This document shows, piece by piece, positions 36,790 through 49,466 of a stretch of DNA of 64,000 nt (position 1 is its first letter; every line of letters starts with the position of its first letter). The DNA is from Alnus glutinosa. Lineage: Eukaryota > Streptophyta > Magnoliopsida > Fagales > Betulaceae. The DNA lies in assembly GCF_958979055.1 (NCBI RefSeq), contig NC_084897.1, positions 23,463,628-23,527,627 of the forward strand, written 5' to 3'. A program made the position numbers and the translations under genes. The notes beneath the pieces were generated by a model. It saw only the letters and a program-made list of their open reading frames with translations. It had not been told where the DNA came from and did no database searches.

Positions 36790-39700
36790 ATGATACCATT
36801 TATACAAATCTTCTTAAACATTTGAAGCAGTTTCAACCAGCTCCCTGGCTCTGTGTGGGAGATTTTAATGAGATTGCGGAACAATCGGAGAAGGTAGGAG
36901 CTACTCTTCGTCGTGAACCTCAGATGGTTATCCGGAATACCCTGGAATTTTGCGGGTTGAGTGATCTAGGCTATAAGGGACCACGTTTTACTTGGTGTAA
37001 CAATCGTTCCGATGATTCCTTCACCAAGGAGAGACTCAATCGTGCATTGGCAAATGTGGATTGGTGCTTTCATTATCAACAAGTCATGGTGCAAGTTTTG
37101 GCAGCCCAATCCACTGACCACCACCCCATTCTTTTTGTTTTTCAGGATATAAATGACAAAAGTACGCCGTATAGGCGTGGTTTTAAGTTTGAGGCTGGAT
37201 GGTTGAAGGATCCTGAGTTCCTAGAGCTTATCCGTGATGAATGAGACGGGGGGGGAAGGTGTGTGGGATGGTTCCATGCGGGATATCCAATGCAGGTTAT
37301 CGGCATGCCAAAGGAGACTGCCGTCTTGGAGCCATCAGAAGTTTGGGAAAGCAGATGAAGAGGTGAAAAGTAAAACTAAAAAGTTGCTGGAACTTCAAAG
37401 CTTAAATTCTCCTTCAGTGGCTGATGAGATTAAAGGCTTAAAAAGAGACATTGAAACAATCTTGGAACGGGAAGATACTAAATGGAAACAGAGGGCCAAA
37501 CGGCATTGGTTTCAACATGGGGACCATAACACTCGATATTTTCATACTTGGGCCAACCATAGGAAGAAAATTAATACTATCTGCACTATTACTGACGATA
37601 GTGGGAGAGTATGGAGGAAGAAGGAGGAAGTCAGTCGAGTTTTCATTGAATACTATCAGAATCTTTTCTCTTCGCAGGGGCCTAGTGGTGTGGAGACTTG
37701 TTTGGAATTTGTGGAGAGGCGTGTCACGAATGAGATGAATGAGAGGCTGCTTCAACCTTTTGAAGAAGCTAAGGTTGTGTTGGCAATGTCCCAAATCCAG
37801 GCCCCAAAATCTCCGGGGCCTGATGGTTTCTCCTCGAGGTTTTTTCAAAATGCATGGAGGATTGTTGGCAAGGATGTGATACGGGCTACTCTAAAATTCC
37901 TGAATGGGGGCCGGTTTGATGAAGGTATTAATGCCACTAATATTTTCCTTATTCCTAAGGTCAGTACCCTTTCTAAGGTCACGAATTATAGGCCAATCAG
38001 CCTATGTAACGTTGTTTATAAGCTTATCTCGAAGGTTTTGGCAAATCGGTTAAAAATGGTGCTTCCCTCAATTATCTCCCTGGAGCAAAGTGCTTTTATA
38101 CCGGGGAGATTAATTACTGATAACATTATGGTGGCCTTTGAAGCTCTCCATACGGAATTAGGATCATCTCCAGTTGTACTTCAACTGGAGAGGATCCAAT
38201 TCCCTCCATACGATGGATACTAGGTTACAAGGTAAAGAAGGTTTCATGACCCTTAAGCTCGATATGAGCAAGGCCTGTGACCGGCTGGAATGGGATTTCC
38301 CAGAGGCGGTGATGCTTAAAATGGGTTTTGATACTCGCTGGGTCCACCTCTTGATGGTTTGTGTCCGCTTGGTGACCTATGCTGTTTTGATAAATGGACA
38401 AGCTCATGGCCATATTGCCCCTTCAAGGGGTATTCGACAAAGGGACCCTCTTTCTCCTTATTTTTTCATCCTGTGTGCAGAAGCTTTATCTTCTTTACTT
38501 CAGCAGGCTGGCCGAGTGGGGGAGTTGACGGGGATTCCCATCTCTAGGGGTAGTATCCAGGTTTCTCACCTCTTGTTTGCAGATGACAGTTTGATTTTAT
38601 GTAGTGCAAACCGGCTGGAATGGGGGCGGGTGCATGCCCTTCTATCCGTTTATGAAAAGGCTTCTGGGCAGAAGGTAAACCGAGAAAAGACAGAGGTGTT
38701 TTTCAATAAAAATACAAAAAGGGATGTATAGGATCAAATTTTGCAAGGTACTGGTTTATCAGCCACTCAACAATATGAACGCTACTTGAGTTTGCCAGCT
38801 TTGATTGGGCGTTCCCGGGTCTCAATGTTCAATGAGCTAAAGGGACGAATATGGAAGAGGATACATGGGTGGCAAGATCGTTTTCTTACTCATACATGGA
38901 AGGAAATCCTTTTAAAATTAGTTATCCAAGCTTTGCCCACTTATACTATGAGCGTTTTTAGGCTCCCTAAGACACTGAATAAGGAGATTAACTCTATAAT
39001 AGGCAGATTTTGGTGGGGGCATATGGAGAATACTCACAAGATTCCTTGGATGACCTGGGATGAGATGGAAAAAAAAAAAAGAGATGTGGTGGTCTAGGCT
39101 TTAGGGAACTTGATAGCTTCAATGTTGCCCTTTTGGTTAAACAAGGTTGGCGACTGGTTATGAACCCGTATTCCTTAGCTGCCAGGGTCTTCAAGGAGAA
39201 ATACTTCCCTGATAGTACATTTTTATCTGCAACCTTGGGGAGTCAACCTTCTTACATGTGGAGAAGTATTTGGAATGCCCGACTGTTACTTAAGAAAGGT
39301 TTAATGTGGTGTATTGGGGATGGGGCTTCGGTGAAGATTTCGGGCGACAAATGGATAACTAATACTAGTTCTCATCAACCAGTTGTTCCTACTATTCCAC
39401 CATTGGCAGAAAGTAAAGTGCATATGCTTATTGATAGAGATAGCAATTGGTGGAATATACCTTTGTTAGAGCAACTTTTTCCCTCGCAGATTTTGAGCAC
39501 ATTTGCCAAATTCTTATTGCACCCCATTCGGCTGAGGACCGTATGATCTGGTCAGGTTCTTCTAATGGCCAGTTTAGTGTGCGGAGTGCATACCATGTGG
39601 AGGTGGCTAGCTGTTCCAGAGGTCTTACTAGTTGTTCCAATCCCGCAATGAATAGTCTGGACTTGAAGCTTATATGGAGTCTTGATATACCCCAGAATAC

Positions 39701-40677
39701 GCAGTTATTCCTATGATGAGCTTGTCAGAACATTCTACCTACCAAACAGAAGCTTTTTCGGAGGAAGGTTGTAGAGGACCCTTTATGTCCAATGTGCGGG
39801 CAAATGGAGGAACAGATGGGGCATGTTCTTTGGAGTTGTGCTACTACACGGGCTGTCTGGGTGGAAGGTCCAAGGGGGTTGGGAAAATGCTCCCAGGGTG
39901 CGGCGGATTTCCTGTCCATCTTGGAGTCTTTGAGTGAGTGTTTGGAACTTGATGACCTTGCTTTTGCTGCAATGGTGGCCCAACAGATTTGGCATCAGTG
40001 AAACAAATTCGTGTTTGAAGGGGTTATGGGAGACCCACGGTGTTTGTTGAAATGTGCAACTGACTCATTAGAAGATTTCCGGATCGCTCGCAGGGTAGTT
40101 GATTCCCCGTCCAATCGGCCATTAAGTCAGCACTCTCCGTCGTGGTCTACTCCTTCGGATGGTTGGACCAAAGTTAATTGGAATGCTTCTTTGGATGTGA
40201 AACAGAAGGTGCTGGGGATTGGTCTTATTGCACGTGATAATCTGGGCCGAGTAAAAGGTTCTATGTGTTATGCCTAGAAGTATCTTCTTGATCCATCAGC
40301 TGCGGAAGCTTTTGGTGTAACGCTGGGAGCGGAATTTGGTCATAGGATGGGGTTTGATCCAATTTTCCTAGAAGGGGATGCCCAAGAGGTAGTTCGGGTT
40401 TTGCAGTGTGAGGAGTGGAGGCTTTGTCCGTAAGGGAGTATTATTGCTGATATGCACGCGGTGCTTGCTGGTTTTCATTCATGGAAAGTTAATTCTGTAC
40501 GGAGAGGGGGTAATAAGGCGGCTCATCATCTTGCTAAACTGGCTAGTTCTCAACAGTTGAATAAGATATGGGTCGGGTCCTATCCCCCTTGTCTGTTGGG
40601 GATTGTAAATTCTGAGCTTATTTTGTCAGATTTCTAATAAGAATCCAAGTCCCTTTCTAAAAAAAAAAAAAAAAAAA
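36790..40677 (+). mobile_element. LINE (non-LTR retrotransposon), nearly full ORF2 but inactivated
   Basis: Domains in order: endonuclease part with GDFNEI (about 36860) and TDHHPI (about 37115); reverse transcriptase with NYRPISLCNV (about 37985), the GIRQRDPLSPYFF block and the FADDS catalytic motif (about 38577); a zinc-binding region with CPMC and a distant CATT (about 39790-39850); an RNase H with WNASLD (about 40180) and the final GGNKAAHHLAKLA helix (about 40510); stop at 40635; poly-A at 40659-40677. The 5' part including the start of the endonuclease is missing. The frame is broken by a shift near 37235, a 58-bp insertion at 38154-38211, a TAG at 38729, a shift in a poly-A run near 39070, a shift near 39480, and stops near 39715, 40000, 40275 and 40431. 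No target duplication was recognised. Confidence 0.95.
38154..38203. mobile_element. 50-bp palindromic insertion in the LINE
   Basis: A 50-base near-perfect palindrome starting GGAATTAGGATC and ending GGATCCAATTCC, flanked by exact 8-bp direct repeats CTCCATAC (38146-38153 and 38204-38211). Without it and one duplicate the reverse transcriptase frame would be continuous here. The palindrome plus duplicate adds 58 bases and so shifts the frame. Confidence 0.85.
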
Positions 40678-40911
40678 TTAATGGAGTAGTCTATATAATA
40701 AAGTTGAATAAAATAACACGACGAAATAATTGTTATAAGAAATCACAATGGGCCCAAACCGCCAATATTACAACTCAAGCACACTAACTAATATAATGGG
40801 CCCTATTACACTCGTAGCAATGGAAGAAGATCCTCTCCAGTTCAGAGTATCCACTATCCAGTTATTATAAAAGTGATGACATAATTGTCATTTCACATTT
40901 CATTTGCCTAA

Positions 40912-41299
40912 GAGCACTCACTTTGGATCGTATATATTTCAATCTAAAATAGATAATCAAAACTTACTTTATCTAGTTTAGCTAATGGGTTTTAAAAGGC
41001 ACACTCCATCCGATTATCTATTCTTAACTCTATACTTTTTTTTTACTCTTATTTTATTCTTTTTATCTATTTTCTACTTTTTGTCATTTTACTTTTTTCA
41101 CTTTTTGTATGTACAAAACAATAAAATAATGGATAGATTGGTGAATAGTGCAACTCCACATGTAGAGTTGCACTATTCACAAATCTACCAAAACTCTATT
41201 TTAGATTTAGGATAGATAATCTAATGGAGGGGTGTTTTTGTGAGTTTGTTATCTATTATAGATTTAGAGGGGCTTTTACATAATCCAATGTGAGTGCTC
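40912..41299. mobile_element. Tourist/Harbinger-like MITE, 388 bp
   Basis: Terminal inverted repeats GAGCACTCACTTTGGAT and ATCCAATGTGAGTGCTC, flanked on both sides by TAA (40909-40911 and 41300-41302). An internal palindrome TAGTGCAACTCCACATG...GAGTTGCACTA lies at 41145-41180, and TAGATAATC/GATTATCTA blocks pair between the arms. No coding capacity. It lies about 1 kb upstream of the PPR gene. Confidence 0.85.
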
Positions 41300-41742
41300 T
41301 AAGCCTCTATCTTACATTTTTGTAAACCCAAACCCAATGAATTGCACAGCCCAACCCAGCCCAGCCCATTACACCTTTCCTGTCCCATTGACTTTCAGCT
41401 TCCTCTCACAAATCTGACCAGTATGCCACCCGTAATTGCTTGCCACGTATCCTGTCAATTACTGACTTCCCAGTGCGCCTATCAAAAAATTGTTGACCAC
41501 ATGACAATATTTGATTGGTCCTACGTGGCTTTTTTTGCACAAGTGGCAATGAGCCTGACGACGTATAGACAAAAAAAACTAATTATTATTATTATTATTT
41601 TAATAGATACAAAAAGACTAATCTTATTTACTCGTGTAAATCCGAACTAATTTTGTCATCGTCTAAAAACACTCCAAAACTCAAAGGACTGTTGTGATAT
41701 CCATGAAAACTATAGGGATTAATAGACAGATTAAAATGGTTG

Positions 41743-42200
41743 GGTTAAATATTATTTGGCCTCTTAAACTAAAATTTATTTATTTTATTAAGAACTACAA
41801 ATTGATAAGGATTATGATTTGATTCTTCAAACTCTTAATCTGTTATTATTTAGTCTCTTTTGTTAGTCTTGACTGTTATGTTGTATGTAAAATTAAATTT
41901 GACTAAAATATTTTAAAAATACTCTTGTTTTGACCATTAAAAAATCAAAATTATCCATTTTATTTATTAATTAATAGAAAATGACAACGAATAGTTTTAG
42001 TTTTTGAATGATCAAAATAAGAGTATTTTTAAAATATTTTAGTCAAATTTGATTTTTCGTCCAATATTACGGTTCAGATCGATGGAATGGACTAAGTTGC
42101 AATAAATTAACAGTTTAAAGAATTAAACTACGACACTTGCCAATTCATAATACTTTATAAAAAATAATTGTTAGCAGAAGGATCTAAATTATATTTAACC
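41743..42200. mobile_element. long foldback element upstream of the PPR gene
   Basis: Nearly the whole 458 bp folds on itself. Outer ends are GGTTAAATATTATTT and AAATTATATTTAACC; the inner arms share a 45-base block containing TTGACTAAAATATTTTAAAA. The loop is centred near 41960. It ends 115 bases before the PPR start codon. No target duplication was recognised. Confidence 0.7.
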
Positions 42201-42314
42201 GAGAAGTCTTGGGTCACAAGGTAGAATAGGTCGCACTTCGCCGACTCATTTCGTCCTGGCCTTCTATTAACACATGCCAATGCCTTTCCCTCCAGTAAAG
42301 TTAGGAAGGATTAG

Positions 42315-44474
42315 ATGAACCAAATCTCATGGTCCTTCCAAACCTTTCGTCACCTTTTGAAGACATGCATTGCCCACAAAGACCTCCTCATAGGCAAGTC
42401 TCTCCACGCACTCTACATCAAGTCCCTCGTCCCTCCTTCCACCTACCTCTCCAACCACTTCATCCTTCTATACTCCAAATGTGGCCGCCTCTCCGCGGCT
42501 CGCCACGTCTTCGACTGCACACTAGACCCCAATGTTTTCTCCTTCAACGCCATCATTGCAGCGTACGCTAAAGAATCCAAGACTGGTCTTGCCCACCAAC
42601 TATTCGATCGAATCCCCCAACCGGACCTTGTTTCTTATAACACTCTTATTTCTGCTTATGCTGATCGCAGCGACACTGAACCCGCTTTTTGCGTGTTTGC
42701 GGGAATGAGAGAGACGGGTCTTGACATGGATGGCTTCACACTTTCTGCTATGATCACCGCTTGTTGTTATGGCATTGACATGATTAGGCAATTGCACTCT
42801 TTGGCGGTGTCCGGTGGGTTTGATTCTTATGTTTCGGTTAACAATACGCTCGTAACGTATTATAGTAAGAATGGGTTTCTGGAGGAGGCGAAGAGGGTGT
42901 TTGATGGGATGGAAGATGTTAGAGATGAGGTGTCTTGGAATTCGATGATCGTGGCGTATGGACAGCATAGGGAAGGAGCAAAAGCGCTGGGATTGTTTCA
43001 GGAAATGGTACAGAGGGGATTTGATGTTGATATGTTTACTTTGGCAAGTGTTTTGACTGCATTTACGTGTGTGGAGGATTTGTTGGGTGGGCTTCAGTTT
43101 CATGCTAAGTTGATAAAAACTGGGTTTCACCAGAATTCTCATGTGGGTAGTGGTTTGATTGATTTATATTCCAAGTGTAGGGGTGGTATGTCAGATTGTA
43201 GGAAAGTTTTTGAAGAGATTCCTGAGCCGGATTTGGTTCTATGGAACACAATGATTTCGGGGTTTTCCCAGAATGAGGATTTTTCTAAAGACGCTCTCGA
43301 CTGCTTCCGGCAGATGCAGCGTATCGGTTACTGCCCTGATGATTGCAGCTTTGTCTGCGTGATTAGTGCATGCTCCAATTTGTCATCTCCCTCTCAAGGA
43401 AAACAGATTCATGCAATGGCAATGAAATCTGAGATTCCTTCTAATCGAATTTCAGTGAATAACGCTCTGGTTGCAATGTACTCAAAATGTGGGAATCTTC
43501 AAGATTCAAGGAGGTTATTTGATAGGATGCCAGAGCACAATACAGTTTCTTTGAATTCGATGATTGCAGGTTATGCTCAACATGGTATTGAAACAGAATC
43601 ACTACGTCTGTTTCAACAAATGCTGGACACAGGTATTGCCCCTACAAGTATAACATTCATCTCTGTTCTTTCTGCATGTGCACACACTGGAAAAGTTGAG
43701 GAGGGTCAGAGGTATTTCAATATGATGAAAGAGAAGTTCAGCATTGAACCAGAAGCAGAGCATTATTCATGCATGATAGATCTTTTGGGTCGTGCTGGCA
43801 AACTGAGTGAGGCTGAGAGGCTGATTGAGATGATGCCATTTAGCCCTGGATCCATTGGGTGGGCTGCGTTACTTGGTGCCTGTAGAACGCATGGAAACAT
43901 GGAGCTAGCAATAAAAGCCGGCAATCATTTTCTTCAGTTGGAACCTTCAAATGCTGCTCCATATGTCATGCTTGCCAATATGTATGCCAGTGCTGGAAAA
44001 TGGGAAGAGGTAGCAGGAATTAGAAAGCTTATGCGAGATAGAGGTGTGAAGAAGAAACCAGGTTGTAGCTGGATGGAGGTGAATAAGAGGATACATGTGT
44101 TTGTGGCTGAAGATAGTTCACACCCGATGATAAAGGAAATTCACCAGTACTTGGAGGAGATGTTGGGGAAGATGAAGCGAGCAGGTTATGTGCCAGATGT
44201 GAGATGGGCTTTGGTTAAGGATGACGAAACAGGGCAGGGAGAGAAGGAGATAAGGTTAGGGTATCACAGTGAGAAGCTAGCTGTTGCATTTGGGCTGATC
44301 TCGACTAAAGATGGGGAGCCTATTCTTGTAGTGAAAAACCTAAGGATTTGTGGGGATTGCCACAATGCAATTAAATTTATCTCTGCCATTTCTGGGAGGG
44401 AAATCACTGTTAGAGATGCTCATAGGTTTCACTGCTTTAAGGACGGACAGTGCTCATGTGGGGATTATTGGTAA
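42315..44474 (+). CDS. PLS-class pentatricopeptide repeat protein with DYW domain
   Basis: An intronless gene of 719 residues. Proteins of this class act in mitochondria or plastids, where the PPR tract binds one or few RNA sites and the DYW domain performs C-to-U editing. Seen: many P/L/S repeats such as [28 protein letters not shown] and [14 protein letters not shown], from about residue 40 to 510; E/E+ motifs around GCSWMEV (about 585); and a complete DYW domain with HSE (651-653), CGDC (679-682), CSC (712-714 region) and terminal DYW, so the zinc and active-site residues of the deaminase are kept. From memory it closely resembles Arabidopsis At3g49710. The N-terminus [15 protein letters not shown] matches that protein in kind, which supports this start. 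A foldback element lies 115 bases upstream. Confidence 0.95.
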   Translation: MNQISWSFQTFRHLLKTCIAHKDLLIGKSLHALYIKSLVPPSTYLSNHFILLYSKCGRLSAARHVFDCTLDPNVFSFNAIIAAYAKESKTGLAHQLFDRIPQPDLVSYNTLISAYADRSDTEPAFCVFAGMRETGLDMDGFTLSAMITACCYGIDMIRQLHSLAVSGGFDSYVSVNNTLVTYYSKNGFLEEAKRVFDGMEDVRDEVSWNSMIVAYGQHREGAKALGLFQEMVQRGFDVDMFTLASVLTAFTCVEDLLGGLQFHAKLIKTGFHQNSHVGSGLIDLYSKCRGGMSDCRKVFEEIPEPDLVLWNTMISGFSQNEDFSKDALDCFRQMQRIGYCPDDCSFVCVISACSNLSSPSQGKQIHAMAMKSEIPSNRISVNNALVAMYSKCGNLQDSRRLFDRMPEHNTVSLNSMIAGYAQHGIETESLRLFQQMLDTGIAPTSITFISVLSACAHTGKVEEGQRYFNMMKEKFSIEPEAEHYSCMIDLLGRAGKLSEAERLIEMMPFSPGSIGWAALLGACRTHGNMELAIKAGNHFLQLEPSNAAPYVMLANMYASAGKWEEVAGIRKLMRDRGVKKKPGCSWMEVNKRIHVFVAEDSSHPMIKEIHQYLEEMLGKMKRAGYVPDVRWALVKDDETGQGEKEIRLGYHSEKLAVAFGLISTKDGEPILVVKNLRICGDCHNAIKFISAISGREITVRDAHRFHCFKDGQCSCGDYW

Positions 44475-44539
44475 TCCCAGAGCGTACTGAACTTAGCCTT
44501 TTCACTGCTTCAATAAAGGGCAATGCTCATGTAGAGGCA

Positions 44540-46310
44540 TACCGGTGCTGTCTCAGTCTCGAAGAAGGCATAACACCAGTAACTCGATCGGCAAACAAAG
44601 CTATCTACTACCCAGCCACTGGCGCAGTTCTAACTTATGGAACCGACCAAAATACAAAAGCTTATCGAAACTGTCAAAGCAGTCAGTTAAGATCAAGTTG
44701 ACACAATTTTGATTCTTTCTTTGTCTGGGGCAAGCCATCCAGTAGACCTTATTCAAACTAGCTTTTTTTTTTTGGGTTTTGTGGGGCGGGGGGAGGAGGA
44801 GGGAGGGAGGATTGGCTAAATTGAGCAGATTTTACATGTAGCTTTTACGTGAATGATTTCACAAACATATAATGGGATAATTTATTAGGTTTTGAGGGAA
44901 CTTAGACTCTTTAAATTTATTAAAGGGAACCTAAATCTTTAAAAACACAAGATTTGAGATTAATTTTTTGCACACCTTCTCATTATTTCATCGTACTTAA
45001 ATAGAAAATATTACAACCGTAAAAGTGAATAAAAATAAATGTGGTGATCAAATTTGATTTGATTATCATCAATTACAATCAATCCTCTAAAAAGTAATTA
45101 TCCTATAAGGTAAGTATCAAATCATAACATATATTTTAACATAAGAAAAATATTATACCATATTATATATTCTAATATTAATATCAGCTCCGCCTAGAAT
45201 TCCATTTTCATTACACTTTGATAACAGTAGCTACCTATGTGCCAACATAATCCTAGTAAATGTTATTTATGTTGGGACTCTGCATTCTGATAGTTTTAAA
45301 TCTCCACATGCACATTAGAAGATCCTTTAACACATCATAGGCAATAGGCATGCAACATTTGTACAATATGAAAAATGTTAATTAGTAGATTGTTATATGA
45401 CTCGGATAAAGTGACAGTAAAAATTAGTTGTTGATATTTTTTTTTTTTACAAGCTATTGTGGATCAAAATGTATATTTTTACTGCTATGTCATTTCAATT
45501 ATATGACAATTGTATGCCAGTCTATTAAATAGCATTACTCGTAATATATATATAATTAACTCACAATAAAGCACTGGATCTGGAAATCACAACATAAGGG
45601 TTCTATACCACATGTTTGTGAAACTAACTTTGTTACTGTGGGCAAAATTGCAAAGTGAGGGTGGAGACCTTTCGTGTTTGTACCCTAATTTTAGCCTTTA
45701 TACCATACGCCAGAAGAAATGGGGGCAAAACGATTCGCTGGAGTTAATGGTGTGGGAGCGAACCACAGATTCTTAAGAGCTAATGTGCACAAGCAATATC
45801 CAGAGACACAAAATAATAATAATAATAATAATAGCCTGGAGATAGACTTTCAGAGAGTAAAACACAGATTTAAGAAACCGATTTAAATATTTAACAAACA
45901 GATCACAGAAGCAAACAATTTATGTTAATATTTTCCATTATTCAATTTAATAGATATTGACGGCATGCAGTGAATTAGAAACAAATGGATTTAATGAGCT
46001 GCAGGGGGCACATCTTGTATTAGAGCTGAAAGTCTTCTCTTTTTCCTTCGTAGCTGTTTTGCATGAGAACTTCTCAAAAATGGTGAATAAAACAGAAAGA
46101 TTACGGAGAAAAAGGAAAAAAAATCAATTAAATTAATAAATTTAATTGATTGTATAATGTTAAGAACAAAACATCAGGTAATATCATTAACATCTATTGT
46201 AGCAAAGCTAATCATCACACAGTACATTATATGAGGGCTTTCACTTTCTTCCTTTTGTGCCTTTTGTGGCAGGATTGAATCCCAAAAACAATGAATAAGA
46301 TGTCATTATA
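44540..46310. other. intergenic stretch between the PPR and CGR2-like genes
   Basis: AT-rich, no gene recognised. Contains a G-rich block near 44785-44812 and a short (AAT)n run at 45811-45833. Probably includes the convergent 3' ends of the two neighbouring genes. Confidence 0.4.
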
Positions 46311-46321
46311 ATCTTAAAATA

Positions 46322-49300
46322 TCAATGGTATGAGTTGAGATGGAACACTTGGCAGTTTGGCTTGTATGAATTCTTGAGTGCAGCCTGCTCAAACTTCTTA
46401 ATGGCAGCTTCATTTTCTTCTAAGCTGGTTTGGACAAAAAAGCGTGCCCACCAAGACGAGCTTCGCATTTTCGCCTTAACAGGAAAAGCATAAACAATAG
46501 TCAAAATGCAAATCGAAAAGAGAACTCAAAAAAAGTTACAGAAACAATTGAACAATTTCATACTGTACCACATGTACATATGACATATAAAAAACCATAT
46601 AATCAAAACTGAAATTTATTTAAAGGTTTTGCTAAAGAATTGTACTCGGTATTCATTTACCAATCAACCATATACTATAATCTTGACTATATTTGACTTA
46701 AATGAAACTGTTTTTTTTATTGAAAAGTGCACCAAAGAGAATTCACTATGAATATGACTGCTAACAGAGTAGTTACAATCCAAAAACAACCCAAGAGCTG
46801 AGAGACACCATGTAAGAAATGTGAGATACACTTACCGGCCGTCCAAATTTGGATAACTCAGCAACTTTAGCTCTCTGTTGACCAGGGTGACCTAAACATA
46901 AAATTGAAAAGCAAAGAAAACTCAAGATATTATTACCAACACAGAGATCAAGCTCAACTACTATTTCACCTAAATAACAATGATGAAAAAAGTGGAAAAT
47001 TAGAGATTAAGCATGACTGCCAGCAGGAGATTTTTATGACAGTATCCTAAAGGAATAACAGAACCAAGAAAAATACATCTAAAAATCATTCAAAAAGGTG
47101 TACTTATGTCCAACAAGTATTCTTTTAACGCTATAAATGGAATTATTTCTGCTGATTATTGATTATGATGAGAAAGATTAATTATGTGTCCTCAAGAGTG
47201 ACATGATTTAGAGAGGGAGAGAAAGATAGGAGATTGTTAAAACATCTCTTTGTATGCCTCAGAGGTTAATGATGCATCCGCCAAAACTGATGTAGCAAGA
47301 GTACAATTACTTCAGAACATCAATTTATATTTTAAAAAAAAAAAAAAATCTTAATAAAAATAATATATCACCAGGGTACATAAATTTCTCAAAAAAATAA
47401 AAAGAAGAATACCTGTAAAAATAACAAGACCATCAGCAGACACCCTTGCAAATTCTGGAAGAGTCTTGTTTAGGTATTTTGGAGACAGATAATCCAAAGC
47501 ATCTGACACAATAATTAGAGAAAAAGATTTTGCTCTATATGGCAGAGGAAACTTGATATCAGCCACGCGTACAATGCCTTTGCGCACCAGATTCTTGCAG
47601 TTTCCATCAGCGTCCTCTATGTCATATGGCTCCACACCCCACGCTTCAGTTTCCTCTTCTTTTAACAATTTGGAGACCATAGAACAAGTATCAGGGCCCA
47701 CATGCAAAACTTTACGCATGCTGTCCCCATATGCTTTCTTTAGAATAGGTATTGCTCTCTGAACTTCTAATGTGCATGAAAAGTCACCTGCAAGATGAAA
47801 TGAATTTCCAAATCATACTCGAACAAATAGTTGACAGCATATTGCTAACAGTGATCTCTTTGCACTAACTTAAACCTCACTTTGGCCAATGAGAATGGAA
47901 ACTTTATCAACCAAAAAATAGGGATTGATTGATTTTTACTATGGTTCAAATTGAAAAACATCTGATATTTTCAGAACTTTTTCACCTTTATATGCTGCAT
48001 GACACATATACAGGGGAAAATGTGACCTACTGTAGATGCTGAATGATAAGGTCGCCATTTGAAGCATGTCATAGCAGAACATATTTTCTTATGACATTTA
48101 AGTTAGAACTTCTGCCTACATGGTTTCCACTTTTTTCTTGGATAGAGAATCTCGATAGTAAGATTTTTATCGTATTTTGCATGAGTTTTTCAGGAAATAA
48201 CATACAATCCAGAATCTTGGATCTTGGCACACAACAAATTCAAGAATTAAAAGTACTTTCTCGATAATCTAGCGCCCACTATACTTATCATATTAATACA
48301 ATCACTCTTACCAGAAACAAAATATTGCTTGATTAAAGTTTTCCACAACATACCTTGTTGAAAAGACCTGATTTTTCTAGCAAAAGCAACACTTGTAAAA
48401 CATTTATCATTATAAAAGCTACCGTTTTAGTGTATATACACACCATTGATATGTACAGCTTTGTTCATGATTAAAGGATCAAGGAGGAAGTTACCATGCT
48501 CCCACTTTATTTCATGACAGGGTGTGGACAGGCTTTTCATTGTATGCCCATAGACCTACTAATGTGCCTCCAGTGTTCCAAAAAAGAAAAAGAAAAAAAA
48601 GGAACTTCCAATTCATCGAAATGAAAACATAAATAGTTCTTAGAAGAAAAAAAGGACTTTCCAATATTTCAGCAGTTTAATATCAATACATAGTTATAGA
48701 AGTGTATGTATAACATGCCTAGACCTTTATATGTGTTCATTCACAAGGCAAAATAAGCAGCAACATCTTCTTTTTAAAGGGAAGGAGGCAAAACAAATTT
48801 ACCTTCAATATGACTAATCGCTTCTCTACCTCGTCCAAATGCACCTGTATTGTTAAAAATGACAGTTTAATCAATGCACTAATTAAAAAAGAATATAACT
48901 CAAAACATGTTTTGATCTACAAAGAAAGTACACTAACAACCGAGCAACTTAGCAATTATTAGGGTAGACTCTAAAAAGAATCCACTAATGCTGGCCCATA
49001 GCTATTTGACAACAAGAAGACAAAAATGGCATTGGTAACCTGTTGTGGCTAAAACTTAAAAATCATTATATGTAATGATAAGAGAAGTGTAGGTAGTCCA
49101 AATACAAACCTGAGCCACGAAAAGCATAGCCGATAAGAAGGAACGCTCCCTGCAAGTTTCAACCAAAAGACAACAAGAAACAATTAGGATATGAACTAAT
49201 AACTTGTGATATCTTTTATGCTATTTTAATATGGGTATAAAATTGATAGGGAGTTAGTAACCAACAATCATAATCTCTTACTGAAATAGCAACTACACAT

Positions 49301-49466
49301 AGAATAGAAACTAAAATATATGTTGGCAAAAGGAAAGTGATCTGAAGAATACCAGAAGGAAAAGGCATGTGGATAATAATGGAGAAGATTTTGATTTTGA
49401 ATTTAAGGCTCCAACAAACGGAAAGCTTCCACCGCGTCGTGTGGAGCTTGCTTGCCTCCTTGACAT
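46322..49466 (-). CDS. CGR2/CGR3-type Golgi pectin methyltransferase
   Basis: A Golgi membrane protein of the family that methyl-esterifies homogalacturonan in Arabidopsis (CGR2, CGR3). Six exons: 49466-49353, 49149-49110, 48844-48803, 47787-47413, 46891-46836 and 46474-46322; all borders are GT-AG, phases fit, and the product is 259 residues, the length I recall for the family. Features: basic N-terminus MSRRQASSTRR, one membrane segment at about residues 30-50 (SSPLLSTCLFLLGAFLLIGY), then a methyltransferase-like lumenal domain with VLHVGPDTCSMV, EAWGVEPYDIEDAD and FPLPYRAKSFSLIIVSDALDYL. The C-terminus ends ARFFVQTSLEENE...HLNSYH. The 42- and 40-base micro-exons are easily missed by prediction. 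The next gene upstream (HflX) is on the same strand. Confidence 0.95.

Noticed and set aside
37438..37848. 136-residue minus-strand frame across the LINE
   Set aside because: It is the shadow of the reverse-transcriptase coding strand.
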